Position numbers and translations under genes: made by a program
Shown here: positions 1-9,451 of the stretch, piece by piece
How positions within the stretch are numbered: the stretch's first letter is position 1
How the letters are laid out: the number at the start of each line of letters is the position of its first letter
Origin: Rhodobacterales bacterium HKCCE3408
GTDB taxonomy: Bacteria > Pseudomonadota > Alphaproteobacteria > Rhodobacterales > Rhodobacteraceae
Direction: 5' to 3'
DNA: 64,000 nucleotides
NCBI GenBank assembly: GCA_015689705.1
Contig: WVSN01000014.1
Coordinates: forward strand, 1-64,000
The notes under the pieces: generated by a model
The model's database searches: none
Told to the model about the DNA's origin: nothing
The model's input: the letters and a program-made list of their open reading frames with translations, nothing else

Positions 1-2
1 GG

Positions 3-500
3 CGGCCCGGAGCGACGGCTGCCGGCGCGCGGACCGTCATCGCGATCCCGGATCGCGATCCGGCCGCGCCGCCGCCCCCGGTGCGCCCCGATCTCGTCGC
101 CGCGCTGACCGATCATCTCGGCCCCACGCGGCTACTAGGCGAACGGCTTTTCGTTTCCACGCCGGTCTACGTGCCGGTCGATGTCGAAGTCACGCTGGCG
201 ATCCTGCCTGACGCCGATCCCGACACGGTGACCGAGAGCGCCAAAGCGCTGATCCGCGCCCGGCTGAGCGACATAGCCCATCCGGGCCGGGATACGGATC
301 CCTGGCCCCCGGGCCGCCCCATCGGCCCCGGTGACATCCGCGCGCTGATGGCCCGACTGCCGGACGTGACGCGCGTGATCGCCTGCGACATCCGCACCGC
401 TGACGGCCGCGAACCGCGGGACGGCATCCTGTCGCTCGGCGACCGCGGCATAGCGATCGCGCGGCGCGTGACGATCCTGACCGAAGAGGCCGCGCCGTGA
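3..500 (+). CDS. baseplate J-like protein of a contractile tail system (3' fragment)
   Basis: The gene enters from the left edge, so only about the last 165 residues are present. They read as the C-terminal part of a phage baseplate J / eCIS baseplate assembly protein. A beta-rich segment (VPVDVEVTLAIL) is followed by a helical stretch with conserved spacing (ESAKALIRARLSDI), a HPGRDTDPWPPGRPI loop, then a DIRALMARLPDVTRVIA element. In the family this region builds the baseplate wedge that connects to the sheath. The stop overlaps the next start (GTGA at 497-500), so the two are translationally coupled. The family call rests on motif spacing and on the downstream tail-protein-I gene. The eCIS versus prophage question is not settled because the sheath and tube genes would lie outside the window. 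Confidence 0.7.
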   Translation, partial: RPGATAAGARTVIAIPDRDPAAPPPPVRPDLVAALTDHLGPTRLLGERLFVSTPVYVPVDVEVTLAILPDADPDTVTESAKALIRARLSDIAHPGRDTDPWPPGRPIGPGDIRALMARLPDVTRVIACDIRTADGREPRDGILSLGDRGIAIARRVTILTEEAAP

Positions 501-2587
501 CCCACCCGCTCGATCGCGTCTACCGCTTCGAGACCGCCGCCCAATGGGGCGCCGGTGACGCCCTCGGACTGCGCCGGATCGGCGCGGCAGGCCTGTCGAC
601 GCCGGGCAGCCTGCGCGCCGCGCGGCTTGGCGGCACATCGGCAGCCGACGCGAACGCGATCCTCGCCCGCGACACCGGCGGCCGGGTGCTCTGGCTTCTG
701 GCCGACGGCCGGCTTCAACGACTTTCGGACGGGCTGCCGGTTACCGTCGCGGTGCTGCCGCCCGACGCCGCGCGCGGGGCCGTACGTCTGATCTGGGGCC
801 AGCGCACCGGCTGGCTGGTGACGGGCGATGGCGGGCTCGCCCGGATCGATTCCGCCTCGGGCTCCGAAACCGGACGGTTCGAGGCCGAGGGCTGGCATAT
901 CGCCGACGCCATCGCCGACCGCTGCGACGGCGTGATCGCGGTCGAGACACGCGGTGACCTGTTCCGTCTCAGGCGCATCCGGGACGACGGCGAGGTCCAC
1001 CCCGACCGGCCCGAGCATCCCCTGTCCGGATCGATCCGCGCGGCGCGGGATCTGCACGACGGCGCGGCGACGCTCGTCATCACAGAGCCAGACGGGCACT
1101 GGCGCGTCGTCTCGATGCCGCCAGACGGCAGCCTGCCGGAAACACCCGTGCACCGCACCGATCCGCGTCCCGCGGCGGGCGGACCGGTCGCGTTGTCGTC
1201 CGACGGACGCCTCACGCTCGTCACGCCCGACCGCCGTGCGGTTTTCCCCGTCGCCGAAGGCAGGGGGGAGCCAGTCACGCAGCCCGAGCCGGGATGCACC
1301 TTCGGCGAGATCACCGATCTGATCGCAACCCGCGAAGGTCTCGTCGCCGCGACCACGGAAGGGCTCTTCGCGCTTACCTTCGAGGATACCGAAACGCCGC
1401 CGCGGCGAGGCCTGTGGCTTTCGCCGGTCCTGCGCTCGCCCCTAGCCGAGCGCAGCGGGTGGCAACGGGCCGATCTGACGGCGCATCTGCCCGAAGGCGC
1501 GGAACTCAGGATATCGGCCCGCGGATTCGACACCGCGACGGCAGCGGGAGAAGCCCGGGACGCCGTTCTTGCCGGACCGCTGAACCACGCAGAGGCCCTG
1601 GCCTGGGAGCCGGAGCCGCCCACCCGCCATCCCGGGCGCGGCGCAGTCGCCCAATACCGGCATTACCTCGGCGAGATCGGCGCCGAATACCTCGTCCTGC
1701 GGGTCGAGATCACAGTTCCGGCGGGCCGGGGGCCGGCCCGGCTCGACCGGTTCAGGGTGCTCTACCCGAACCGGTCGCTGATCGAAATGCTGCCGGCGAT
1801 CTACCGCGATGGTGGCCGGTCGGAGAAGCAGATGCGCCGGGCGCTCGCCGGAGTACAGGCGATGATTGACGAGATCGACGACCGGATCAGCGAGGGCGCG
1901 GCGCGGATCGACCCCGAGACCGCGGACGATCAGTGGACCGGCTTTCTGATGCACTGGCTTGGGCACGGGGCGCTGGCGCGGCTTCGCCCCGCCGACCGCC
2001 GCGCCGTCCTGACGGCCCTGCCCGCGCTGATGCAGGCGCGCGGCACCAGGGCCGCGCTGGCCCGGCTGCTCGAGATCCTCGCGCCCGGAGCCTGGGCGAT
2101 TGAAGATGCCGCGGAGGGGCCGGCGACTTGGCTTCTCTCGGCCCCCGACGATCCCGCCGGACCGCGGCTCGGAGACGCGACGCGGATCGGCCACACCGCG
2201 CCGAAGCCGTTCCGCGCCGGCGCCTGCACGCGGCTCGGCGACCATGCGCTCGGTACCGGCTGCGGCGGCGAGGCGGAGTCCGCCGGGTGCGGCGCGCGTG
2301 TCGTTGTCCGGCTCTTCGGCACATCCGTCGTGGCGCGGCTCAGGCCATTCCTCGACCCAATCGCCCGGCTTTTCGCGCCGGCCCATACGCGGCTCGACTG
2401 GAAGCTCGGCGACCATCGCCCGGGCCCCGGCCTCGGCGCGGTCGGGCTCGGCGCCATCACCCTCGATTCCGGCGGCTCGCGGGCGCTCGGCGCCTGGCCG
2501 CTCCCCGTTTCCGATCCCACCGACCCGTCCGACAGCGCTCCGGTTCTCGACCGGGCGGTGCTCGACGGAACCCTGACACTCGCATGA
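497..2587 (+). CDS. phage tail protein I-like eCIS baseplate/tail protein
   Basis: A 696-residue protein starting with GTG that overlaps the preceding stop. Residues about 40-330 look like a repetitive beta-propeller, with several LWLLADGRLQRL- and GLVAATTEGLFALTF-type blades. Residues about 425-560 match the tail protein I family: RSLIEMLPAIYRD, then helices MRRALAGVQAMIDEIDDRI, a DQWTGFLMHWLGHG segment and GTRAALARLLEILAPG. The C-terminal tail contains RLGDATRIG and ARLRPFLDPIARLFAPAH, like eCIS tail proteins that dock the fibre or spike. Known phage tail I proteins are near 200 residues, so the propeller is an N-terminal extension, as is common in eCIS homologues. It is predicted to be a structural baseplate component. 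Position after baseplate J supports the call. Confidence 0.75.
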   Translation: MTHPLDRVYRFETAAQWGAGDALGLRRIGAAGLSTPGSLRAARLGGTSAADANAILARDTGGRVLWLLADGRLQRLSDGLPVTVAVLPPDAARGAVRLIWGQRTGWLVTGDGGLARIDSASGSETGRFEAEGWHIADAIADRCDGVIAVETRGDLFRLRRIRDDGEVHPDRPEHPLSGSIRAARDLHDGAATLVITEPDGHWRVVSMPPDGSLPETPVHRTDPRPAAGGPVALSSDGRLTLVTPDRRAVFPVAEGRGEPVTQPEPGCTFGEITDLIATREGLVAATTEGLFALTFEDTETPPRRGLWLSPVLRSPLAERSGWQRADLTAHLPEGAELRISARGFDTATAAGEARDAVLAGPLNHAEALAWEPEPPTRHPGRGAVAQYRHYLGEIGAEYLVLRVEITVPAGRGPARLDRFRVLYPNRSLIEMLPAIYRDGGRSEKQMRRALAGVQAMIDEIDDRISEGAARIDPETADDQWTGFLMHWLGHGALARLRPADRRAVLTALPALMQARGTRAALARLLEILAPGAWAIEDAAEGPATWLLSAPDDPAGPRLGDATRIGHTAPKPFRAGACTRLGDHALGTGCGGEAESAGCGARVVVRLFGTSVVARLRPFLDPIARLFAPAHTRLDWKLGDHRPGPGLGAVGLGAITLDSGGSRALGAWPLPVSDPTDPSDSAPVLDRAVLDGTLTLA

Positions 2588-2609
2588 CCGACAGCCGAGG
2601 AGTAGGACG

Positions 2610-4322
2610 ATGAAAGACCACCCCGAAACGACCGATCCCTGCTGGTCGAAGCTGCCGGTCTACAGGCCCGGGGCGAAGCTTTCGGCCGATCAGCTGAACG
2701 CGCAGATCGCCGACACGCTGACCCGCGACCGGATGCTGAACCTCGGCCTGCATGGCGTCGGCATCGTCTACGGCTTCAACGTGAAGACCGACGATCACGG
2801 CAAGCCCGAGGTCCGCAAGAACGCCATTCATGTCGGCTGCGGTCTCGCACTCGACCGGTACGGGCGGATGCTGTTCTGGCCGGGCGGCTGGCTGAGCTTC
2901 GACCAGATCATCGGCTGCCCGCCCGAACATCCCGGTTGCTACACCCTGCGCGTCCACTACGCCGAGAAGGGCGACCGCGGCCGGTGGGATCGCTGCGCCG
3001 ACGATGGCGGCTGGATCCACCGCTGCGTCGCCTTCACGCTTGAGAAGGGATGCGCGGCCAACGACATCTGCCCCGACAATCTGCCAGACGATCCCTGCCT
3101 CGACCGCCGCGATTTCATCTGCGAGCGGATTTCGAAATGGCCCGAGAGCCCTTACGGCTCGAAGGATCTCGAATTTGCCTGTTCCGACCCGCCGGAGCTG
3201 CGATCAAGCGATTGCGGTCGCTACGGCTACGACCCCGAGGCGGGCCTCGCGCTTCACTGCGTCGCGCTGTGCCGGCTGGCGCCGGAACACGACGACGACT
3301 GCCCGCCGCGCATCGGTTTTTGTCCATGCGACGAGACGCCGGACTGCGGGTGCGACGAGGGCAAGCCGACGCACGAGGACAAGCGGGAGCAGAAGGAAGG
3401 CGGCGCATCATCATCGCAGGAAATCGCGCAGGATCGCCCTGACGTGCTGCAGCGCCCCGAAAAGGACGGGACGGAGCCACACGACCGTGGCTGCGGCTGC
3501 TCCGACCACACGCCGTGCGACATGCGCCAGTTCGCCTACCGCGCGCCGGTCCTGTGGGAGATCGCCAATGACCTCGACGTCCACCTGCCGCAGGTCTGGC
3601 ACTACAGCTGGCAGAAATGGGCGCTTGGCGACTGGAAGACGGTTATGCCGATCGCCCAGTTCAAGGCGCGGACCGAAGCCTGCGAGAACCACGGGCGCGT
3701 TCCGGCGCGCGAACTTCTCGAAGGCTTCACGATCTTCTTCACCCGCCCCGTCGACGCCGACACGCTGCACGAGATGAGCGTGCTGATGGATATCTACACG
3801 CATGTCACCGATATGGACGGCACGGACGACAAGCTCGTCGCCTGGGTGCAGGAACGGGTGCCCGCCCGGGTCGAGCCGCTGTGGCCAGCCGGCCATTCCG
3901 GTCCGCCGCCCGGTTGGGGCGGAACCGGGTCGGAGATGCCGGACTGGTGGATCGCGCCGCCCGACGGCAAGGCGCTCGCCGTGCGGCTCTGCCCGAGCGA
4001 GGCGTGGCGCAAGCTCAGGCGAAAATACATGGAACGCTGCACCAATGGCGGCCGGCACGGGCGGATGGAGATCACGCTTCGCGGTCAGCTCATCCGCGAC
4101 TGCTGCGGCTGCATGTTCGACGCACGTCCGTACGACCTGACCTGCCGCGACCATTGCGGCCACAAGACCGGTCAGGCCCGGCCCGGCGGCGACTGGATCA
4201 GCCATGTCCGCGTGGTGACCGACGACCACGATCCCTGCGGCGACGACCATGACGATCACGACGACAAGACCGAAACGGCGCAGGGCAGCGCGTCCTTCGC
4301 GTCTCAGCGCAATGGAGACTGA
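2610..4322 (+). CDS. cysteine-rich eCIS-associated protein, function unknown
   Basis: A 570-residue protein starting at ATG with a good ribosome site (AGGAGTAGG). No known enzyme motif is seen. It has 31 cysteines, clustered between residues about 110 and 305 (for example CPCDETPDCGCDEG), and a low-complexity acidic His/Asp tail (DDHDDHDD). The N-terminus (YRPGAKLSADQLNAQI, then LNLGLHGVGIVYGF) resembles the start of the next gene (FHNGMIVTDTDLNASM, then HGCGVACGF), so the two share a domain. A C-terminal stretch near residues 475-530 (MEITLRGQLIRDCCGCMFDA, then GGDWISHV) resembles beta-sandwich stalk domains seen in fibre-like eCIS proteins. No signal peptide. It is likely a structural accessory or fibre-adaptor of the injection system; this is inference from position. 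Confidence 0.6.
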   Translation: MKDHPETTDPCWSKLPVYRPGAKLSADQLNAQIADTLTRDRMLNLGLHGVGIVYGFNVKTDDHGKPEVRKNAIHVGCGLALDRYGRMLFWPGGWLSFDQIIGCPPEHPGCYTLRVHYAEKGDRGRWDRCADDGGWIHRCVAFTLEKGCAANDICPDNLPDDPCLDRRDFICERISKWPESPYGSKDLEFACSDPPELRSSDCGRYGYDPEAGLALHCVALCRLAPEHDDDCPPRIGFCPCDETPDCGCDEGKPTHEDKREQKEGGASSSQEIAQDRPDVLQRPEKDGTEPHDRGCGCSDHTPCDMRQFAYRAPVLWEIANDLDVHLPQVWHYSWQKWALGDWKTVMPIAQFKARTEACENHGRVPARELLEGFTIFFTRPVDADTLHEMSVLMDIYTHVTDMDGTDDKLVAWVQERVPARVEPLWPAGHSGPPPGWGGTGSEMPDWWIAPPDGKALAVRLCPSEAWRKLRRKYMERCTNGGRHGRMEITLRGQLIRDCCGCMFDARPYDLTCRDHCGHKTGQARPGGDWISHVRVVTDDHDPCGDDHDDHDDKTETAQGSASFASQRNGD

Positions 4323-4325
4323 GCC

Positions 4326-5501
4326 ATGACCAAACCTTTCCAGACGCGCCCGACCACCCGCCCGATGAAGGCCGAGGCGGTGCGCTTCCACAACGGCATG
4401 ATCGTGACCGACACCGATCTGAACGCCTCGATGCGCTACGCCGTGCAGCTACTCGCGGCGACGAACCGCGCGGTGCATGGCTGCGGCGTGGCCTGCGGGT
4501 TCGAATTCTCGCCCGATCCCGATCTCTGCGGCACGACGACGCCGTGCGAGCCCTGCCCGCCGGATAGCGATCGGAAGCCCCGGATGGCTTATCCCGGCTT
4601 CAACATCCGCGTCGGACGGGGCAGCGCCTTCGACTGCTACGGCATGCCGATCGAGCTTTGCGAGCCGGTGCTGGTCGAACTGCCGTCCGGCACCGCCTGC
4701 GGCTGCGGCGACGGGAAGGACGGCGGGGCGGAGGTCTGCATCGCGATCCGCCGGGTCAGCTCGGAAGAGGCGCCGCGCGGCGATTGCTGCGGCGACGGGT
4801 CCGAGCCGCAGGCCTGCACCCGCATCCGCGACCATGTCGAACTGCGCGCCTTCCGCTCCGACGAGTTGCCGAAGCATATCTGCCGCGGTCGCGACCCGTC
4901 AGACGGCGGCTGCGGTTGCGGCTGCAGCGGGTCGGACAACGGCAAGGGTGACGCCGAGGGCGCAAACCGGTCCCGGCGCTGTGGCCCAGGATGGGGTGGC
5001 GGACAGGCGGGCCGGGACCAGCGCCGGATCTGCGATTGCCTGACCCGCTGCGCACCGTGCGAATGCTGCGGCGACGGTTGGGTCCTGCTCGGCTGCGTCG
5101 AGCTGTGCGAGACCGGCATCCCGGTCGACCTCTTCGCGCCCGAGAACTGTCATCGGCTCTATGCCGGCCGGCCCTGGATCCGGACGGTGGAGTGTTTCTG
5201 CGGGATGCCATTCGGCGGCGACGACAGCGCCGACGAGAAGCACGAAACCCGCGAGGATCTCATCGAGCCAGAGAAGGTCGAGATCCTGCGCGAGGAACTG
5301 CGTGCCTCGGAGGTGCGCTTCCAGCAGCCCGAGCTCGACCAGGTGCTCTATCTGTATGCGACCGAAGGTGATGCGTTCCTGAACCGCGCCGCCGAGGGCG
5401 GGGATTACCTGACCAAGGCAATGCGGTTCCAGAATGCCGAGAAAGTCCGGGTGCTGTCCCGGATCGCCCGCAAGATGGCGGCCGGCCGCGGCGAAAGCTG
5501 A
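4326..5501 (+). CDS. cysteine-rich eCIS-associated protein, related to its upstream neighbour
   Basis: 391 residues, starting 3 nt after the previous stop. It has 29 cysteines (about 7%), with clusters such as GGCGCGCSGSD and CAPCECCGDGWVLLGCVELC. An N-terminal domain shared with the preceding protein (about residues 14-60) is followed by a beta-rich, cysteine-studded body and a helical, charged C-terminus (EKVEILREELRASEV; EKVRVLSRIARKMA). No signal peptide or catalytic motif was found. Dense CxC and CC pairs could bind metal (Zn or Fe-S) or form disulfides once the particle is released outside the cell. Its place between tail protein I and the large amphipathic protein suggests a particle component rather than an enzyme. 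Function not known. Confidence 0.6.
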   Translation: MTKPFQTRPTTRPMKAEAVRFHNGMIVTDTDLNASMRYAVQLLAATNRAVHGCGVACGFEFSPDPDLCGTTTPCEPCPPDSDRKPRMAYPGFNIRVGRGSAFDCYGMPIELCEPVLVELPSGTACGCGDGKDGGAEVCIAIRRVSSEEAPRGDCCGDGSEPQACTRIRDHVELRAFRSDELPKHICRGRDPSDGGCGCGCSGSDNGKGDAEGANRSRRCGPGWGGGQAGRDQRRICDCLTRCAPCECCGDGWVLLGCVELCETGIPVDLFAPENCHRLYAGRPWIRTVECFCGMPFGGDDSADEKHETREDLIEPEKVEILREELRASEVRFQQPELDQVLYLYATEGDAFLNRAAEGGDYLTKAMRFQNAEKVRVLSRIARKMAAGRGES

Positions 5502-5524
5502 CCGGGCCGCCCGGCAGGATCGCC

Positions 5525-8500
5525 ATGGCCCGGTCGCCGACCTCCCGGCGCCCCGCAGCGCCCGCGCGACGCCCCTCGGGCGCTCCGACGATGCGCACCG
5601 ATGCCGGACCCCGCCGCGCGCCGGGCCTGGGTCCGGGCGCAGCGCTGTCGGGACGGATGCGACCCGGCGGAGGACCGGGTGGCGGGCTTGGCGGGGTCGA
5701 TGCGCGGGCGATGACCGAAGCCGCCCCGCCGGCTGCGGCCAATGCCGCCGGTCCGGCTGGCGGGCAGACAGCGCCCGGGTCAGCTCCGTTCACCCCAGAC
5801 TTACCCGGCCGGATCGCGGGTGGCGCGCTCGGTCTCTGGCCGTCGATGCCGCAGACGGAAGAGAGCGAGGCCGGGCCAGCGGACGCCGCCCGGACCCCCG
5901 GGACACCCGAAGCCGAGGGCGGCAAGCCCGAAGCGGCAGCGGCTCCGCCCGCCGAGGCCCCGACACCGGAGAAACCGGCCGAACCGGGCGCGGCCGAACC
6001 GGAGGACGCGCCAGCCGAGCCCTCGCCGAAGGACGCCGTCGCCGGCACGACGAAGGCAGTGACCCGGCGGGCCAGGGCATCGGCGAAACACCAGTCAGAG
6101 GGAGCCGCGACCGGCGCGGCCATGGCGGCCTCGAACGAGCCCGAGGTCACGCGCCGGCGCGCTGCCGAGGACGCGGGCTCCGCCGCTGCCGACGGGGCCG
6201 AGACCGCTGATGTCGACCGGCAGGCGTTCCGCAACCAGCTTGCCGTCGCCATCCGCAACGCAATCCCGCAGCCCAAAAGCAAGGACGACGCCAAGCGCCT
6301 GATGAACGAAGGTGGCAAGGAGGCGGCGGCGAACGTCCAGTCGCATCTCGGCGGGCATGTCGCAACCGCGACCGGCGCCCTGCCCGGCGCCGTCGACGAA
6401 GCCAACCAGCCCGACCCTGCGGCGATGGAAGGCGGCGAGGCCGCACCGCTCGAGCCCGAGACCGCGGGCGAGAAGCCGGCCCCGGTCGCAGCCGGTCCAG
6501 TCGTGCCGCCGCCATCGACGGCGCAGGCGGTCGACATGTCCGAAAACCGCGCGGCCTCGGACCAGCTCGCCGCCGAGAACGACATCGACGACGACATGCT
6601 CGCGCGCGGCAAGGACCCGCAATTCGACGCCACACTTGGCGCGAAGGCCGAGGCGGAGAAGCACGATGTCGAGGGCCCCGCCCAACTGCGCGCCGCCGAA
6701 GCCACCGACCGCGCCGCGACCGGTGAGGAGGCGGCAGGCACCCTGAATGCCGGTCTTGCCGACTTCCACGGCACCCGCGTCGGTCAGCTCGGCAAGGTCG
6801 CGGGCGCCCAGTCGAAGACCGCCGGCGTCGCCGCGGCGCGCAAGGCCGAGATCACCGCGCGGCTGGAACAGATCGGCAGGGCGACCCGGACTGCGGTCAC
6901 CGGCATCCTCGACGCGATGCTCGAACGCGCGGGCGAGATTTTCCGGACGGCGATCGACGAGGCGCTCAAGGCCTATGACCGCGCGTTCGATGACGTCCGC
7001 GGCGGCTTTGCCGAGCGCATCACCGACTTCTTCACCGGGAACAGCGACGCCCGGTTCGAGGCCGCGCTGCAGGCCGGGCGCGACGCCTTCGACGCCCGCG
7101 TCACCCGCGCCATCGACGAGGTCGCGATCCACGTCGAAACCGAAATCGCCCGCGCCAAGGCGAGGGTCGAACAGGGCCGCGCCGAGATCAGCCGGTTCAT
7201 CCGCGAGGAACTGCCGAAGGACGAGCGCAAGTTCGCGAAAGATGCGGCTGAATCGATCACCGCCGATTTCGATGCGCTCGAAGGCGAGATCGATGCCCGG
7301 CGCGACGCCGTGGTGGACCGCGTGGTGGAGATCTACCGCGAGGGCGTCGAGCGGCGGAACGCGCGCGAGGAAGAGCTGCGCCTTGCCAATCGCAGCTTCT
7401 GGGAACGGGTCTACGACGCAACCGTCGGGGTCGTGAAGAAGATCCTGAAGTTCAAGGACATGCTTCTGTCCATCCTCGCTGCCGCAGCGGGTGTGGTGGG
7501 GGCCATCATCCGCGATCCCATCGGCTTCCTGGGGAACCTGATCGCGGGGATCGGCGCAGGGCTCCGGCAGTTCCGCGACAACATCGCGGAGAACCTGAAG
7601 AAGGCGCTGATGGGCTGGCTCTTCGGCGCACTGGAGGGCGCCGGGCTGAAGCTGCCCGAGACCTTTGACCTCAAGGGCATCCTCGACATCGTTTTGCAGG
7701 TCCTTGGCCTGACGAAGGAAAACGTACGCGCCCGCGCCGTCCGCATCCTGGGCGAACCCACCGTCAAGGCCATCGAGACCGCCGTCGACTTCATCCGGCT
7801 GCTGTTTACCGAGGGACCGCAGGCGGTCTGGGACAAGCTGATGGAGAAGCTCGGCGAGATAAAGGACGCGATCCTCGACGAGATCCAGAACTGGGTCATC
7901 ACCAAGGTGATCCAAGCCGGGATCAAGTGGATCATCAGCCTGCTCAACCCCGCCTCGGCCTTCGTGAAGGCCTGCATGATGATCTACGACATCGTCGTCT
8001 TCTTCATCGAGCGCGGCCAGCAGATCATCGAGGCGGTCAACGCGATCATCAACGCGCTCGGCACCATCGTCTCGGGGAATATCGCGGCCATGGCGAATGC
8101 TGTCGAAGGTGCGCTCAACCGCATCCTGCCGGTGGTCATCAGCTTCCTCGCCTCGCTCCTCGGCCTTGGCGGCATCTCGGACAAGATCCGGCAATTCATC
8201 GAGGCCGTGCAGGCGCCCGTCAACAAGGCGATCGACTGGATCATCAACCTCGGCGTGTCGGTGGCCCGGAAGCTCGGCAAACTGTTCGGCGGCCGGAAAG
8301 ACGACAAGGCCGAAACCGATCCCGAGGATCCGGAGAAGGAGGCGAAGGTCCAACTTGCCCTCGCCGACCTCTATGCCGGCGAGCAGAGCGAGACCGACGA
8401 AGGCGGTGTCGATCTCGCCGAGGCCGAGGCGGTCGCCGAGGCCGTCACCCGCAAGCACAAGGTCATCAAGTGGATCCGGGTCGAAAGCGGGGGCGAAACC

Positions 8501-9451
8501 TGGAACTACGTCTACAGCGCCAGCGCTTCGAAGACGGTGAAGGGAAAGGCACGGAAGGTGGCCGGACTCGATGCGAACCAGATCGAGCGCGCCAAGCACA
8601 AGGCCTGGGAAATGCTCCAGAAGCATCTCGGAAACGACAAGGCGGAGTACCGCAAGGCCGTGGACAGCGACGTATCGGGCACCGAGATCTCCAGCGGGAA
8701 ACAGGGCGTGGCCTATGCGGCGGCGACCCTCGAAGCCAGCAGCGAGGGCACGATCGCGCAGGCCGACAAGTCCCACAAGAAGATCAAGGTCGGCAAATCC
8801 CAGACCGAGGTGTCGCAACAGAAGAAATACACGCGCCCGGGCAGCGAGAATTTCTTCATGATCCGGGGCGAGTTCAAAGCGGCATACGCACTGCACGTCC
8901 AGGAGGTCGAAGCAGTGGCGCAATCGCTCGGCCTGTCACGGGTGCAGGTCGCCACCGCGTTGAAGGCCTACATGTCGAAGATGGAACTGCCCACCGACAT
9001 CCGGAAAAAGGCCGGAAGCGCCGTGCTCGACCGCAGCCTCGCCTATCTGTCCTCGATCTTCATAGCCGAGATGATCCGCCTGCGGTCGGCCGCGCCGTCG
9101 ATCGCGATGGGCATGGACATCGCCGAAAAGCGCGACATGTCGCTGCCCGAACACAAGGGCAAATCGACCCTCGATCCGGTCACGACCGAGGTACCGCACG
9201 GCCCGAAAGGCGCGGTGAAGCCGGCCCGCCGCCGCGCCGCCGTCGCCCATGGTCTGAAGAGCGAACCGAAGCCTGGGACGAAGATCGCCGCGCAGGTCGC
9301 CGAGTACGACAAGCGGGCGATGGACCAGCTGGCCGAGCACCTGAAGCTCAATCAGAAGGGCAACAAGGAACGCACCTTCAAGGATGAGGACGAACTCGCC
9401 CTGTATCTCTACAACCTGATGAAACAGAAATTCGGGATCCGCGGAACATGA
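5525..9451 (+). CDS. large modular eCIS-associated protein, candidate cargo/effector
   Basis: 1308 residues. Residues 1 to about 230 are disordered and rich in Ala, Pro and Glu. About 230-630 is alpha-helical and coiled-coil-like (ARKAEITARLEQIGRATRTA; DAFDARVTRAIDEVAIHVET). About 630-915 holds long amphipathic or hydrophobic helices (MLLSILAAAAGVVGAIIRDP near 646; YDIVVFFIERGQQIIEAVNA near 820; ILPVVISFLASLLGLGGISD near 870), ending in a KLGKLFGG segment. About 970-1308 is a distinct, basic, lysine-rich domain beginning near HKVIKWIRVESGGETWNYVY and ending YLYNLMKQKFGIRGT. Large proteins of this type sit at the end of many eCIS loci, often with a DUF4157 metallopeptidase domain; no HExxH motif is visible here. 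The helical core could package or insert into membrane and the tail could be the toxic part (inference). The stop overlaps the next gene (ATGA). Confidence 0.6.
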   Translation: MARSPTSRRPAAPARRPSGAPTMRTDAGPRRAPGLGPGAALSGRMRPGGGPGGGLGGVDARAMTEAAPPAAANAAGPAGGQTAPGSAPFTPDLPGRIAGGALGLWPSMPQTEESEAGPADAARTPGTPEAEGGKPEAAAAPPAEAPTPEKPAEPGAAEPEDAPAEPSPKDAVAGTTKAVTRRARASAKHQSEGAATGAAMAASNEPEVTRRRAAEDAGSAAADGAETADVDRQAFRNQLAVAIRNAIPQPKSKDDAKRLMNEGGKEAAANVQSHLGGHVATATGALPGAVDEANQPDPAAMEGGEAAPLEPETAGEKPAPVAAGPVVPPPSTAQAVDMSENRAASDQLAAENDIDDDMLARGKDPQFDATLGAKAEAEKHDVEGPAQLRAAEATDRAATGEEAAGTLNAGLADFHGTRVGQLGKVAGAQSKTAGVAAARKAEITARLEQIGRATRTAVTGILDAMLERAGEIFRTAIDEALKAYDRAFDDVRGGFAERITDFFTGNSDARFEAALQAGRDAFDARVTRAIDEVAIHVETEIARAKARVEQGRAEISRFIREELPKDERKFAKDAAESITADFDALEGEIDARRDAVVDRVVEIYREGVERRNAREEELRLANRSFWERVYDATVGVVKKILKFKDMLLSILAAAAGVVGAIIRDPIGFLGNLIAGIGAGLRQFRDNIAENLKKALMGWLFGALEGAGLKLPETFDLKGILDIVLQVLGLTKENVRARAVRILGEPTVKAIETAVDFIRLLFTEGPQAVWDKLMEKLGEIKDAILDEIQNWVITKVIQAGIKWIISLLNPASAFVKACMMIYDIVVFFIERGQQIIEAVNAIINALGTIVSGNIAAMANAVEGALNRILPVVISFLASLLGLGGISDKIRQFIEAVQAPVNKAIDWIINLGVSVARKLGKLFGGRKDDKAETDPEDPEKEAKVQLALADLYAGEQSETDEGGVDLAEAEAVAEAVTRKHKVIKWIRVESGGETWNYVYSASASKTVKGKARKVAGLDANQIERAKHKAWEMLQKHLGNDKAEYRKAVDSDVSGTEISSGKQGVAYAAATLEASSEGTIAQADKSHKKIKVGKSQTEVSQQKKYTRPGSENFFMIRGEFKAAYALHVQEVEAVAQSLGLSRVQVATALKAYMSKMELPTDIRKKAGSAVLDRSLAYLSSIFIAEMIRLRSAAPSIAMGMDIAEKRDMSLPEHKGKSTLDPVTTEVPHGPKGAVKPARRRAAVAHGLKSEPKPGTKIAAQVAEYDKRAMDQLAEHLKLNQKGNKERTFKDEDELALYLYNLMKQKFGIRGT

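Noticed and set aside
6095-8923. 942-residue open frame on the minus strand
   Set aside because: Antisense shadow of the large plus-strand gene; composition rich in His/Asp/Leu from codon complement, no motifs.
5525-9451. DUF4157 metallopeptidase domain in the large protein
   Set aside because: Expected from locus type, but no HExxH motif found on reading the translation.
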